A stretch of DNA of 64,000 nucleotides from Streptococcus oricebi. Lineage in GTDB: Bacteria > Bacillota > Bacilli > Lactobacillales > Streptococcaceae. The stretch lies in assembly GCF_017883985.1 (NCBI RefSeq), contig NZ_PRDG01000003.1:8991-72990 (forward strand), read 5' to 3'. A program made the translations under genes and the position numbers. The notes under the pieces were generated by a model. That model was not told where the DNA came from and made no database searches. It saw only the letters and a list, made by a program, of their open reading frames with translations. Shown piece after piece: positions 8,222 through 17,066 of this stretch. Numbering within the stretch: position 1 is the stretch's first letter; each line of letters starts with the position of its first letter.

Positions 8222-9724
8222 TTAAAAGAAGGTTGCTAGAATCAAGACGGCGATACTGATGGCCATCAAGACTAGGATAAATTTGCCGACAAATTTCCAC
8301 CAGGTTCCCAGCTCGATACGGCCCAGAGCCAAGGCTCCCATAACGATACCAGAAGTTGGAGCAACCAGGTTAAGGAGACCAGAAGCAGATTGGTAAGCGG
8401 TGATAATCAAGCTTGCTGGTACATTAACGAATTTACCAAGCGGTGCCATGATTCCCATTGTCGCACTGGCTAAACCAGATGAAGATGGAATCAAGAAGGA
8501 CATTGGTAGGTAGAAGATGTAGGTCAAAACGATAAAGACTTGTGAAGATAGACCTTTTAGACCTTGCTCACCCCAGTGAAGGATGGTTGCAGTAATCATA
8601 CCGTCATTCATGATGACTTGGATACCACGCGCAACAGCTACAATGAGGGCAACCCCTAAGAGGTCAGCTGCACCATTCATAAAGACAGTGATGAAGCGTT
8701 CTTCTTCCATGCGGTAAACAAAGCCGATGATGATAGCCATAACCGCAAAGAGCATTGCTCCTTCTGGGAAGTACCAAGTACCTAGGGCTGAAGTTGATTT
8801 ACCAACGATTTGGCCCAAGACTGGTAGACCAGTAATCCACTTGTTAAAGTCAGCAAAGAAGCTGATTCCAAGGTCGGTCCAAGGAATGAAGCTAGCAATC
8901 ATCAAGACAAAGGTCAAGACAAAGAGGACCAGGACTTGCTTTTGTTTCTTGCTCAGGGTTGAAGGAGCAGCTTCACTTTCGCTAACATTGAAGTGTTTCA
9001 AGTCTTCCTCACGAGTGCTATAAACCAGGGATTTGGTTGGATCTTTTTGAATCTTGTCTGCATAGCGGTAAACAAAGTAGGTGCTAAGTGCAGTCATAAC
9101 TACAAAGAGAAGGATACGCCAGAGAATCCCATCGGCAGTTGGAACACCAGCTGCTTCTGAGGCGATAACAGTCGCAAAGGGGTTGAGAATGGAGGCCAAG
9201 CAACCAATCTGTGAACCCAAGAGAATGATAGCTACCCCGGTCAGGCTGTCAAAACCAACCGCCATCATAACCGGTACAAGGAGGGGATAGAAGGCCATGG
9301 TTTCTTCACCCATACCATAAGTTGTTCCCCCAAGGGCAAACAAAGGCATGAGAATCACAATCAGCATCTTTTCGCGGCCCTTGTATTTTTTCACGATAGA
9401 GGCAATCCCTACATCGAGGGCTCCTGTTTCGTTAACCACACCTAGGAAAGAACCAACCATCAGGATGAAGAAGGCAACGTCGATGGCCTTGCCGACTGTT
9501 TCAGTTCCTAGCATGGCCCGAATCGGTGCCATCAGGATGTCCCAAATTCCCTGTGGGTTTTGGGCAACGGTTTTATAGGTTCCAGCAATCAACTTACCGG
9601 CCTTATCAGCTTCATATTGACCAGCTGGAATAATCCAAGTCAAAACTGCCATAATGGCAATAATGATAATCAAGACGGAATAAGATGAAGGCATCTTAAA
9701 CCTTTTTTTATTTTTTTCGCTCAT
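8222..9724 (-). CDS. arcD: YfcC-family transporter, presumed arginine/ornithine exchanger of the ADI cluster
   Basis: 500 aa when started at ATG 9724, which follows GGGAGGAAAA; the frame is open 22 codons further upstream. About 11-12 membrane helices are visible. The sequence is of the YfcC / C4-dicarboxylate anaerobic carrier-like type (GGTTYGMGEETMAFYPLLVPVM, PSSSGLASATMGIMAPL), not the APC-family ArcD of Pseudomonas or lactococci. Position directly after arcC argues that it imports arginine in exchange for ornithine; YfcC-type ArcD proteins are known in streptococcal ADI loci. An arcT peptidase, common in S. gordonii, is missing here. Confidence 0.88.
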   Translation of the reverse strand: MSEKNKKRFKMPSSYSVLIIIIAIMAVLTWIIPAGQYEADKAGKLIAGTYKTVAQNPQGIWDILMAPIRAMLGTETVGKAIDVAFFILMVGSFLGVVNETGALDVGIASIVKKYKGREKMLIVILMPLFALGGTTYGMGEETMAFYPLLVPVMMAVGFDSLTGVAIILLGSQIGCLASILNPFATVIASEAAGVPTADGILWRILLFVVMTALSTYFVYRYADKIQKDPTKSLVYSTREEDLKHFNVSESEAAPSTLSKKQKQVLVLFVLTFVLMIASFIPWTDLGISFFADFNKWITGLPVLGQIVGKSTSALGTWYFPEGAMLFAVMAIIIGFVYRMEEERFITVFMNGAADLLGVALIVAVARGIQVIMNDGMITATILHWGEQGLKGLSSQVFIVLTYIFYLPMSFLIPSSSGLASATMGIMAPLGKFVNVPASLIITAYQSASGLLNLVAPTSGIVMGALALGRIELGTWWKFVGKFILVLMAISIAVLILATFF

Positions 9725-9770
9725 TTTTTCCTCCCAAATAGAATAAAATTGAAACGGTTTTGTTTCTTTA

Positions 9771-9784
9771 TAAAAGCGCTTACC
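9771..9784 (-). promoter_or_regulatory. Possible cre (CcpA) site upstream of arcD
   Basis: Minus-strand GGTAAGCGCTTTTA matches the cre consensus TGWNANCGNTNWCA at all but two fixed positions and lies about 50 bp before the arcD start. Confidence 0.45.
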
Positions 9785-9951
9785 TTTCATTAACTATTTT
9801 AACATATTTACCTAAAAAAGACTAGGTCATCTGAAAGAAATCAGAAGTTTTCAGGAAATTTTTTCTTTAAAATATGAAAGAAGGCAAGAGGCTGCAGTGA
9901 AACTCTCCTTTCAAATGACATCCTACTAAACAGAAGAAAGCAGGTTGAAAT

Positions 9952-9980
9952 CGACCGACCAAGGTCGACTCAACCGACCT
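9952..9980 (-). terminator. Inverted repeat just after arcC (weak terminator or mRNA processing element)
   Basis: AGGTCG...CGACCT, with a competing CGACC/GGTCG pairing, six bases past the arcC stop and without a T-run. It may reduce, rather than stop, transcription into arcD. Confidence 0.35.
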
Positions 9981-9985
9981 ACTTT

Positions 9986-10933
9986 CTATCCTTTTTCAAT
10001 AATGGTTCCACTTTCAGACTCAATCAGAGCTCCTAGGTTTTCAAGGGAAGTAATAACCGCTTCTCCCTCTGGACGGCCATTGACAAAGGCAATAGCTGCC
10101 TCAACCTTAGGTAGCATGCTTCCTGGAGCAAATTGATCTTGTTTGATGTATTCTTCTAATTGGGCTACATTGACGCGCTCTAATTTTGCTTGGTCTGGCT
10201 TGTTGTAGTTAACAAAGACATAGTCTACACCAGTTAAGACGATGAAGAGGTCTGCTTCGACTAATTCTGCCAAACGTTGTGAAGCAAAGTCCTTGTCGAT
10301 AACCGCCTCAACTCCATGAAGGCTGCCATCTGCTTCTTTGACAACAGGGATTCCGCCACCACCAGCAGCAACGACGATTTGGCCATCATTCAAGAGGGTG
10401 CGAATAGTTTCGATTTCCTTGATGTCCACTGGTTTTGGTGAAGCAACAACCTTTCTCCAACCACGACCAGCATCTTCCTTGAAGGTTGCGCCACTCTTTT
10501 CAGCTTCTGCTTTTGCTTCTTCTTCTGAGTAGAAAGGTCCGATTGGCTTGCTGAGGTTGCTGAAGGCTGGGTCATTTTTGTCAACCACAACTTGGGTAAC
10601 CACAGAAGCTACTTCTTTTTGAATGCCTTCTTTGAGGAGGGCATTTTGCAAAGCATTTTGCAACCAGAAACCGATACTTCCTTCAGTCATAGCAACCAAG
10701 GAATCAAGCGGGAAAGCTGGGTTCTTTTCAGAATCAGCTGCCAAATGTTGAAGCAACAGGTTCCCAACTTGTGGACCGTTCCCATGAGTGATGATCAAGT
10801 CATCTCCATTTTTAATCAATTTAACCAAGTGATTGGCTGTTTCCACCAAAGCCTCTTGTTGAGCCTTAGCTGATGGGTCTGATGAAAGGATTGCATTTCC
10901 TCCCAAAGCAACGACGATTTTACGATTTGCCAT
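9986..10933 (-). CDS. arcC: Carbamate kinase
   Basis: Last enzyme of the arginine deiminase pathway: carbamoyl phosphate plus ADP gives ATP, CO2 and ammonia. 315 aa, the usual size. The amino-acid-kinase fold is shown by [10 protein letters not shown] (7-16), [11 protein letters not shown] (50-60) and a later [12 protein letters not shown] segment. ATG at 10933 is preceded by AAGGAGAAT. A 200-bp gap separates it from arcB, unusually large for this operon. Confidence 0.96.
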   Translation of the reverse strand: MANRKIVVALGGNAILSSDPSAKAQQEALVETANHLVKLIKNGDDLIITHGNGPQVGNLLLQHLAADSEKNPAFPLDSLVAMTEGSIGFWLQNALQNALLKEGIQKEVASVVTQVVVDKNDPAFSNLSKPIGPFYSEEEAKAEAEKSGATFKEDAGRGWRKVVASPKPVDIKEIETIRTLLNDGQIVVAAGGGGIPVVKEADGSLHGVEAVIDKDFASQRLAELVEADLFIVLTGVDYVFVNYNKPDQAKLERVNVAQLEEYIKQDQFAPGSMLPKVEAAIAFVNGRPEGEAVITSLENLGALIESESGTIIEKG

Positions 10934-11133
10934 TTATCATATTCTCCTTATTTTATCCTAGAAAAGTCCCCTGCGAGCCCCTGAGACTGCATAATCGGGA
11001 CTCACAGGTCAGGCTCTGCCTGCTCCTTTTCTTTTTTTTGAATGACTTCATAAAAGAAACTTTCATGAAAAATGAGGACTGGACTAAAGCTATAGTCGCA
11101 GCCCTCATCGCTGTTGGTATTATGGTTTCTAGT
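10934..11133. other. arcB-arcC intergenic region with inverted repeats
   Basis: On the minus strand GTCCC and GGGGAC pair across about 25 nt and are followed by TTTTCT; AGGC-AGA-GCCT lies just before. These could be a processing site or partial terminator. On the plus strand an ATG at 11065 opens a membrane-like peptide that runs antisense into arcB (see findings). Confidence 0.4.
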
Positions 11134-12150
11134 TTACACTTTTGGAATGAAGAGGTCACCAAGAGTAGCTGCCATAACCGCCTTGATAGTGTGCATGCGG
11201 TTTTCAGCTTGGTCGAAGTGACGAGCGTACTTGCTGCGGAAGACTTCGTCTGTAACTTCCATTTCTTCTACGCCGAATTTTTCAGCAACGTCTTTACCGT
11301 AGACAGTTTCTGTATCGTGGAAGGCAGGCAAGCAGTGCAAGAAGATAAGGTCTTCATTGCCAGCTTTCTTAACCAAGTCCATATTTACTTGGTAAGGTTT
11401 AAGGAGGGCTACACGCTCAGCAAACTTGTCTTCTTCACCCATAGATACCCAAACGTCAGTGTAGAGAACATCAGCGCCCTTCACTGCTTCGTCAGCATCT
11501 TCAGTGATGAGGATACGAGAGCCAGACTCTTTTGCAAAGCCTTCTGCTAATTCAACGATTTCTTTTTCTGGGAAGAGTTCTTTTGGTGAGAAGATGTGAA
11601 CATTTACACCAAGGATTGCACCAGTTACCAAGAGGCTGTTGGCAACGTTGTTACGGCCATCACCACAGTAAACCAGAGTCAAACCTTCTAATTTTCCAAA
11701 GTTTTCTTTAACTGTCAAGTAGTCAGCCAACATTTGAGTTGGGTGCCATTCGTCAGTTAAACCATTCCATACTGGAACACCTGAGTGTTCAGCCAATTCT
11801 TCAACCATGCGTTGGCTGAATCCACGGAATTCAATCCCGTCGAACATACGGCCAAGAACCTTAGCAGTGTCTTCTGTTGATTCTTTTTTGCCGAGTTGGA
11901 TGTCGTTCGCTCCGAGGTATTCTGGATGAGCACCAAGGTCGATAGAAGCTGTTGTGAAGGCTGCACGAGTACGAGTTGAAGTCTTTTCAAACAAGAGAGC
12001 AATGTTTTTGCCTTCTAGGTAACGGTGTTGAATATTGCGTTTCTTCAAATCTTTCAAGAAAGCAGAAAAGTCAATCAACCATTCCAATTCTGCACGACTA
12101 AAGTCTTTTTCTGCAAGGAAACTTCTACCTTTAAATACTGATGTTGTCAT
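11134..12150 (-). CDS. arcB: Catabolic ornithine carbamoyltransferase
   Basis: Second ADI step: citrulline plus phosphate gives ornithine and carbamoyl phosphate. 338 aa, typical for ArcB. Carbamoyl-phosphate site FEKTSTRTR is at 54-62; [11 protein letters not shown] lies near residue 135, and HCLPAFHD near 272 holds the catalytic Cys. It lies in an operon with arcA (129-bp gap) and arcC. The gap to arcA holds only a small potential hairpin (12206-12232). Confidence 0.97.
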   Translation of the reverse strand: MTTSVFKGRSFLAEKDFSRAELEWLIDFSAFLKDLKKRNIQHRYLEGKNIALLFEKTSTRTRAAFTTASIDLGAHPEYLGANDIQLGKKESTEDTAKVLGRMFDGIEFRGFSQRMVEELAEHSGVPVWNGLTDEWHPTQMLADYLTVKENFGKLEGLTLVYCGDGRNNVANSLLVTGAILGVNVHIFSPKELFPEKEIVELAEGFAKESGSRILITEDADEAVKGADVLYTDVWVSMGEEDKFAERVALLKPYQVNMDLVKKAGNEDLIFLHCLPAFHDTETVYGKDVAEKFGVEEMEVTDEVFRSKYARHFDQAENRMHTIKAVMAATLGDLFIPKV

Positions 12151-12279
12151 TTTATTATCAATCCTCTTTCTTAAAATAATGTAAATAAATCAAACTACTA
12201 GTGAAGATAGGGCTTTCTATACCGGTCCTATCAGCCAAGAGAGCTTAAACAGGGGGCTGGGCTAGAAAGCCAGTTACTT

Positions 12280-13509
12280 CTAGAGATCTTCACGTTCAAA
12301 TGGCATAGACATACAACGAGGTCCACCACGACCGCGAACCAATTCACTTCCGCGAATCTTAATCAAGCGTAGGCCGTATTCTTCCAAAATCTTATTGGTT
12401 ACAGTGTTTCTGTCATAAACGACTACGACACCTGGTGCTACGGTGAGAGTATTTGAGCCATCGTTCCATTGTTCACGAGCAGCAGCAACGATATTGCCTC
12501 CACCACAACGAATCAAGTGAACCTTTTCTACGCCCAAGTTTTCAGCCAAGACTTCAGCCAAGTCACCATGTTCTTCAACAATCTTCAAGGCGTCATTTTC
12601 ATAAGTTACAGAGTAAACGCGAAGATCGCCTTCAATTTCTGGGTGAATAGTGAACTTGTCATAGTCAACCATGGTAAAGACTGTATCCAAGTGCATGAAC
12701 TTACGGTTGTTGGCAAATTCAAAGGCCAATACTTTCTTGAAGCCAACGTTTTTCTTGAAGATGTTGACCAAGAGTTTTTCGATAGATGCAGCATCTGTAC
12801 GTTGGGAAATACCTACCGCAAGGACATCTTTAGAAAGAACCAATTCATCTCCACCCTCAATCCGAGTGTCTTCTGTCCGGTCATAGACTAGTTCAGCCTT
12901 GCCACCATATACTGGGTGGTATTTGAAGATGTATTTACCATAGATGGTTTCGCGGTTACGAGTATCCGCATACATGTGGTTGAGGGATACTGCATTTCCC
13001 ATAGTTGCAAATGGGTCACGAGTGAAGTAAAGGTTAGGCATTGGATCAACCGCAAATGGATAATCAGATTCCACTAGGTCAGTCAAGCCTTTTTGAGATT
13101 CAGGAATTTCAGGCAATTCTGATTTTTGGAAACCTGCCATTGTTTTTTCAATCAATTCTTGATTGTCTTCAATAGCTTCCAAGGCTGCCCGAACAGCCTT
13201 CTTGGTTTCACGACCCCGAATACCTGCTTCTTCCAACCACTCTTCGATAAATTCTTGACGAATTTCTGGTGAAGTCAGTGATTCAGCAGCAAGTTTTTCA
13301 ACATAAAGTACTTCAACACCTTCATTGCGAAGAGCTTGAGCAAAGGCATCGTGTTCTTTTTGAGCATCTTCCAAGAATGGAATATCATCGAAAAGAAGGC
13401 GTTCTAGATAGTCAGGTAGTAAGTTTTCAAGCTCCTTACCTGGACGGTGCAACATGACTTTTTTCAGTTTTCCAATTTCTGAAAAGACATGAATAGGATG
13501 TGTAGACAT
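12280..13509 (-). CDS. arcA: Arginine deiminase
   Basis: First ADI enzyme: arginine to citrulline and ammonia, giving acid tolerance and ATP. 409 aa, standard length. Guanidino-modifying enzyme motifs: [36 protein letters not shown], and the catalytic Cys399 in [14 protein letters not shown] at the C-terminus. ATG 13509 is preceded by AAGGGGGACAGC. It is the first gene of the arcABCD unit, with a cre-overlapped promoter upstream. Confidence 0.98.
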   Translation of the reverse strand: MSTHPIHVFSEIGKLKKVMLHRPGKELENLLPDYLERLLFDDIPFLEDAQKEHDAFAQALRNEGVEVLYVEKLAAESLTSPEIRQEFIEEWLEEAGIRGRETKKAVRAALEAIEDNQELIEKTMAGFQKSELPEIPESQKGLTDLVESDYPFAVDPMPNLYFTRDPFATMGNAVSLNHMYADTRNRETIYGKYIFKYHPVYGGKAELVYDRTEDTRIEGGDELVLSKDVLAVGISQRTDAASIEKLLVNIFKKNVGFKKVLAFEFANNRKFMHLDTVFTMVDYDKFTIHPEIEGDLRVYSVTYENDALKIVEEHGDLAEVLAENLGVEKVHLIRCGGGNIVAAAREQWNDGSNTLTVAPGVVVVYDRNTVTNKILEEYGLRLIKIRGSELVRGRGGPRCMSMPFEREDL

Positions 13510-13576
13510 CTGCTGTCCCCCTTATTGATTATTCTTGTAACCTAGGATTTTCTCCCAAGTCCTTTTTACAAATCCT

Positions 13577-13604
13577 ATTGTAGCACTCTTTGTTAACGCT
13601 TTCA
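13577..13604 (-). promoter_or_regulatory. arcA promoter with perfect cre site
   Basis: Minus-strand extended -10 TGCTACAAT (TACAAT at 13582-13577), with TGAAAGCGTTAACA (13604-13591), a full match to the cre consensus, covering the -35 region. CcpA binding should repress arc transcription in glucose. The rest of the 387-bp region to 13896 is very AT-rich and could hold Flp or ArgR boxes; I could not define them with confidence. Confidence 0.75.
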
Positions 13605-13840
13605 CCAATTATTTTACACTTTGAATGCAAAGGATTTGGCATTATTTTATAAAAAATAGAATAAAAATCTACAATAAACCGTTTTATATGAATATTTTCT
13701 ATCTTTTATTAGTTCACTAGATAATTATTTTTTTGTTTTTTGCTAAAAATATTTTAATATAGGAAGTAACCGCTAGCTAGGCCAACCCTTGGTTAGCTAC
13801 CCAACTAGTCCTTTCATCCATTCTAAATGAGAATATAAGA

Positions 13841-13868
13841 AAAAGCCCAACCACAAGGGTGAGCTTTT
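13841..13868. terminator. Terminator downstream of the 181-aa membrane gene
   Basis: Twelve-bp stem with one mismatch (AAAAGCTCACCC / GGTTGGGCTTTT), a 4-nt loop and a T-rich flank on the minus strand. Confidence 0.7.
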
Positions 13869-13896
13869 AGACCTACTACTTACTAGCGATAAAGAC

Positions 13897-14442
13897 TTAA
13901 CGGTTGACTACTCTAGCCTCAAAGTGGGCAGGCTTGTCGGACAGATTTTTAATGATTAGATGATATTTTTTTGCACTGGTTACACTAAACACTCTTTTCC
14001 CTTTGGCCTGAACAATTAACTTAGGACCTTTTAGATAGACATCACGACTGGGAGAATTGGGAACCTTTTTATCAGAATTTTCAATCGTCTGCTCTTCTAT
14101 ATCATAATATATGCTGTCTTCAAGAAATCTTCCTAACTCTACCCAATAGCGGCTATCGTCTCCTGTTAATTCAAGTTTGCCTCCACTTAAATTATCAAGT
14201 ATAAGTTCTGAACTATACTCGGTCTGGTGACTCAAAGACTTAACTTCTATCTTAATACTTTCTCCCGGTCTTAGGGTATAAACTCCAAGATTTTTTACCC
14301 AGATAACAAAAGAAAAGATACTAACCGAATACAGTAAAAAAAGAATAAGCAATAAATATCGCTTTTTTTGCCCCCTCATCAAAAAGGAAGTCACAAAAGT
14401 GAGGATTAGTAATATCAAGAATAATAAGAGAAGTGAAATCAT
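13897..14442 (-). CDS. Membrane protein of unknown function; possible orphan immunity protein
   Basis: 181 aa with two N-terminal transmembrane helices (about 2-22 and 28-49) followed by a predicted extracellular domain with many beta-like segments and no Cys. I do not recognise the family. Its ATG overlaps the TGA of the upstream fragment (ATGA), an arrangement common in toxin-immunity pairs. With no intact toxin next to it, an orphan immunity role is only an inference. Confidence 0.6.
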   Translation of the reverse strand: MISLLLLFLILLILTFVTSFLMRGQKKRYLLLILFLLYSVSIFSFVIWVKNLGVYTLRPGESIKIEVKSLSHQTEYSSELILDNLSGGKLELTGDDSRYWVELGRFLEDSIYYDIEEQTIENSDKKVPNSPSRDVYLKGPKLIVQAKGKRVFSVTSAKKYHLIIKNLSDKPAHFEARVVNR

Positions 14443-14636
14443 TTAGTATGTCCTTTCTTAAAGTCATCAATACCATCTTGAATCATATCTGCATCATTTG
14501 GCTTACCATCTTCTCCTAAATTATCTCCATAACCTCCCGATAAGAGACTCTTCCATGAGTTGAGCTCTGCTTTTATAAGTCCTTTGCTCTTAATATCAGA
14601 ATTAGAATGAAAACCTATAAATCTTTCTATATTGTA
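14439..14636 (-). pseudogene. 3' remnant of a larger gene (possible polymorphic toxin tail)
   Basis: About 65 open codons with no usable start: the frame begins after a TGA at 14639-14637, and its only ATG lies close to the end. The peptide contains KAELNSWKSLLSGGYGDN and ends GIDDFKKGHTK. It looks like the C-terminal end of a secreted or polymorphic toxin whose 5' part has been deleted. The stop codon overlaps the start of the next gene. Confidence 0.45.
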
Positions 14637-14696
14637 TCATATCTAAGTCTGGGAATCTAAGGTCCATCTAAGCCAATCATCCCTTTTAAAAGCAGC

Positions 14697-14724
14697 AAAA
14701 AACCGGCCTTAAGGCTCGGTCTTT
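14697..14724 (-). terminator. Terminator of the YpmS-like gene
   Basis: Minus-strand ACCGAGCC-TTAA-GGCCGGT stem followed by TTTTTT, about 10 bp past the stop. Confidence 0.8.
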
Positions 14725-14733
14725 TCCTTTAAA

Positions 14734-15363
14734 TTAGTTGGTATTCATCAGTCCGTTTAGGCTATCAAGTAGGTTTTGAGAGAGGCTGACTTGTAGGGCT
14801 AGCTTGCTATCCTTGACCTCTACTTGCTTGACTGTGAAAAAGGTCTGGGGTAGGTCGATACGAAGCCGGTCTCCCACAAGACGAACATTATCCTGGTCTC
14901 CTAAGCTCGTTTTAAGCTGGTTGATGAGGATAGACTTTGGAATCGGCAAATTCCCCAAGCGGACAGCCTTGAATTCTAATTCCAGCTGATTCTCAACCAC
15001 TCGAGGAACAGCATCAATATCGGCCTTGCTATCTAGAAAGGCTAGTTTGACTGGTGACTGTATCCGCAGATGGTCTCCCTCAATCGTAAAGGCCATATTC
15101 TGCTCGCTTCCTTGGTCGTCCTGACTAGAAAATTTGATTAACTGGCTAAACTGTCGACTATCCAGCAATAAATCCGTAGTGAGGCCATCAGAAGTAAGAT
15201 TGTAGTTAGCCTTGGATAAGTCTAGAATCTCTGCGATACTGTTGGGCTTGGGCAGGTTTTTAAGTTGCTCTGATGACTTGACCGAGCCCTGAACTAGGAA
15301 AAGCAAGGCAAGAACCAGCAAGACTAGGACTAGGGCAATAAATTTGAAAATCTTTTTAATCAT
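14734..15363 (-). CDS. YpmS-like membrane-anchored protein (DUF2140 type)
   Basis: 209 aa with one N-terminal transmembrane helix (about 7-26) and an extracytoplasmic beta-rich domain. The layout (short cytoplasmic basic end, helix, then SSEQLKNLPKPNSIAEILDLSKANYNL) resembles YpmS/DUF2140 proteins of Firmicutes; I give the family tentatively. It is monocistronic, between the toxin-tail remnant and flp, with its own terminator. Function unknown. Confidence 0.6.
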   Translation of the reverse strand: MIKKIFKFIALVLVLLVLALLFLVQGSVKSSEQLKNLPKPNSIAEILDLSKANYNLTSDGLTTDLLLDSRQFSQLIKFSSQDDQGSEQNMAFTIEGDHLRIQSPVKLAFLDSKADIDAVPRVVENQLELEFKAVRLGNLPIPKSILINQLKTSLGDQDNVRLVGDRLRIDLPQTFFTVKQVEVKDSKLALQVSLSQNLLDSLNGLMNTN

Positions 15364-15442
15364 GAAGTCTTTTTTCTCTTTCTATTTTCTCTCTATTATA
15401 ACCCAAGTCTGAGCAAGTTCCAAGAATAAACCCTATTTCTGT

Positions 15443-15474
15443 AAAACAGAGGCCTAAACGACCTCTGTTTTTTT
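15443..15474 (-). terminator. Terminator of flp
   Basis: Stem AAAACAGAGG / CCTCTGTTTT with a 9-nt loop, located 15 bp past the flp stop. T-rich on both strands, so it may work in both directions. Confidence 0.8.
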
Positions 15475-15488
15475 ATCAAATATTACCA

Positions 15489-16178
15489 CTAATCTAGAGG
15501 GCTAAAATACTTTAAGAAAGCTTCCTTGTCCAAGAAGGTTAGTATCTTGTGCTCATAGGCAATCTTGCCCTCTTCCAACAATTTTTTTAGGACTTGGTTG
15601 ACCGTTTCGCGGGTGGTTGCCCCTAGCTTGGCCAGCTCTTTCATACTCAAAGGAAAGGGAATATCGTCTCTCTCCTGGCAAAAATCCCGACAGAGGACGG
15701 ATAAGGTTTGGATGACTCTTTCGGTCGCGCTAGCAACCACCACATTCATCAGGCGCAATTCCTGAAAAGAGAGGATTTGCGAGAGGGCCTGGGCCAGAAA
15801 AATCAGTTGGTCACTACTGTGTCTGGAATACTTTTCAAACAAATCAACCGGAATAGTGAAATACTCCAAATTGGTCATGGCGCTGGCTGTATGATGATAG
15901 TTTTTCTCGTAAAAAAGACCCCCATAAGGAAAGACAGCTCCCTCCTTGATGTAGTCGATATAGGAGAAACTATCCGTTTGGTCATACTGCTCAATCCGCA
16001 CGTAACCCTTATAAATAAGAAAGAGGCGGTCCCTGCGATCTCCTTCAAAAAAAATAATCTGTCCCTTGGGAATTTTCCGAAAATGAATCTCGGTTGCCAA
16101 TTTATCCAGATATTCTACCGGAAGCCGCTCAAAAGCCGGGTGATTTCTGATAAATTGATACTGGTCTTTATCAATCAT
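15489..16178 (-). CDS. flp: Crp/Fnr-family transcription regulator (Flp-like)
   Basis: 229 aa. N-terminal cyclic-nucleotide-like beta barrel (about 15-120), long dimer helix, then a winged helix-turn-helix (about 175-222, MKELAKLGATTRETVNQVLKKL). Only two close cysteines are present (C163, C167); the four-Cys iron-sulfur cluster of Fnr is absent, so oxygen sensing by such a cluster is unlikely. In S. gordonii the adjacent Flp activates the arc operon; location beside arcA supports that role. Control by redox state through the two Cys is speculative. Confidence 0.88.
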   Translation of the reverse strand: MIDKDQYQFIRNHPAFERLPVEYLDKLATEIHFRKIPKGQIIFFEGDRRDRLFLIYKGYVRIEQYDQTDSFSYIDYIKEGAVFPYGGLFYEKNYHHTASAMTNLEYFTIPVDLFEKYSRHSSDQLIFLAQALSQILSFQELRLMNVVVASATERVIQTLSVLCRDFCQERDDIPFPLSMKELAKLGATTRETVNQVLKKLLEEGKIAYEHKILTFLDKEAFLKYFSPLD

Positions 16179-16291
16179 ATTCTTCTTCTCATTTATCTAA
16201 AATACAAGACCATTATACCACAAAAGACCTTGAAACCAAAGGAAGAATACCTACAAGGTCCCCTGCCTTGTGCACTTCTGCTCAAAGAAAA

Positions 16292-16798
16292 CTAGCTAGA
16301 CAGAAAGAAGCCTGCCAAGAGACAAAGAAAGCCAACTAAGACCATGCTATAGGCCAAAAGACGAGGGGCTGGCTTTTCCTCTTCAAGCACCTTTTTAGGT
16401 AGATAATTACCGGAAATGACTAGGATAAGGCCTGTTAGAATAAGGGTCGGCTTCATAATATCAAAACTGGCATTTAGGGCCTTAAAAAGGACAGAAGAAT
16501 AAATGACAGCCTGAACCACAGGAACAATCCATAGGATAAAATGTTCAAAAGAGGATTTACTAATCTTCTTATAGGTGGTAGTCCAATAGACAAAGCCTTG
16601 GACTAGAGTCAAAAAGAGAGGAAGAGCCCAGATAAAGAGGGATTTATCCATATATTCAAACGGCTGAGCTGTCGACCAACCAAAATGTATCCTAATATTT
16701 TGTGGCAAATCCTGATAGACAGAAAGTCCATAGAGGACCGGCAACCAGATGACCAAAAAGGTCAGCCCCAGCTCTCTTAATTTCTTCTTATTTTTCAT
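16292..16798 (-). CDS. SdpI-like DUF1648 membrane protein (copy 1)
   Basis: 168 aa from ATG 16798, preceded by GGAGGAGG. It has five likely membrane helices, with the N-terminal DUF1648 signature WLPVLYGLSVYQDLPQNIRIHFGW. In Bacillus SdpI gives immunity to the SdpC toxin and sequesters the repressor SdpR at the membrane. Its start overlaps the SdpR-like gene by 11 bp, the classic sdpRI arrangement. It is paralogous to the protein at 18455-18940. Immunity or signal-transducer function is inferred from family and context. Confidence 0.8.
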   Translation of the reverse strand: MKNKKKLRELGLTFLVIWLPVLYGLSVYQDLPQNIRIHFGWSTAQPFEYMDKSLFIWALPLFLTLVQGFVYWTTTYKKISKSSFEHFILWIVPVVQAVIYSSVLFKALNASFDIMKPTLILTGLILVISGNYLPKKVLEEEKPAPRLLAYSMVLVGFLCLLAGFFLSS

Positions 16799-17066
16799 GA
16801 TTTTTTCCTCCTCCAAGAGCAGTTATCCAGACTAAAATTTCCTCAAAGACAGTCGCATCTAAATGATAGTAAATAAAGTTCTTTTGTCGTTCTTCATAGA
16901 TGAGCCCTGCTTTTTTCAACTGGGACAAGTGGTAAGAAACGGTGGCCCCCGTCAAATCAAAAGCCTGGGCAATTTCCCCAGCCGACTTGGGTCCTTGCTT
17001 CAAGATTTCTAAAATTTCCCGCCGAACAGGATCGGCCAAGGCCTTCATGGTTTCGCTAATTCCCAA
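16788..17066 (-). CDS. SdpR/ArsR-family autorepressor
   Basis: About 92 aa, a minimal winged helix: MKALADPVRREILEILK, then SAGEIAQAFDLTGATVSYHLSQLKKAGLI. An in-frame GTG at 17075 overlaps the AGGAGG itself, so I prefer the TTG at 17066, eight bases after it; ATG 17048 is possible. There are no ArsR metal-binding cysteines, in line with the SdpR branch. It overlaps yhfC upstream and the SdpI-like gene downstream, so the three form one operon. Its likely target is the TTTAGA-N6-TCTAAA palindrome found upstream of this operon and of the peptide genes. Confidence 0.85.
   Translation of the reverse strand: MGISETMKALADPVRREILEILKQGPKSAGEIAQAFDLTGATVSYHLSQLKKAGLIYEERQKNFIYYHLDATVFEEILVWITALGGGKNHEK

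Noticed and set aside
10873..11550. Long plus-strand ORF (225 codons) opposite arcB
   Set aside because: Most of it lies antisense to the highly conserved arcB gene, with no ribosome site; only the short membrane-like part is noted as a finding.
12200..12279. Possible terminator between arcA and arcB
   Set aside because: Only a 6-bp stem with a 15-nt loop and no T-run; the operon is expected to be read through.
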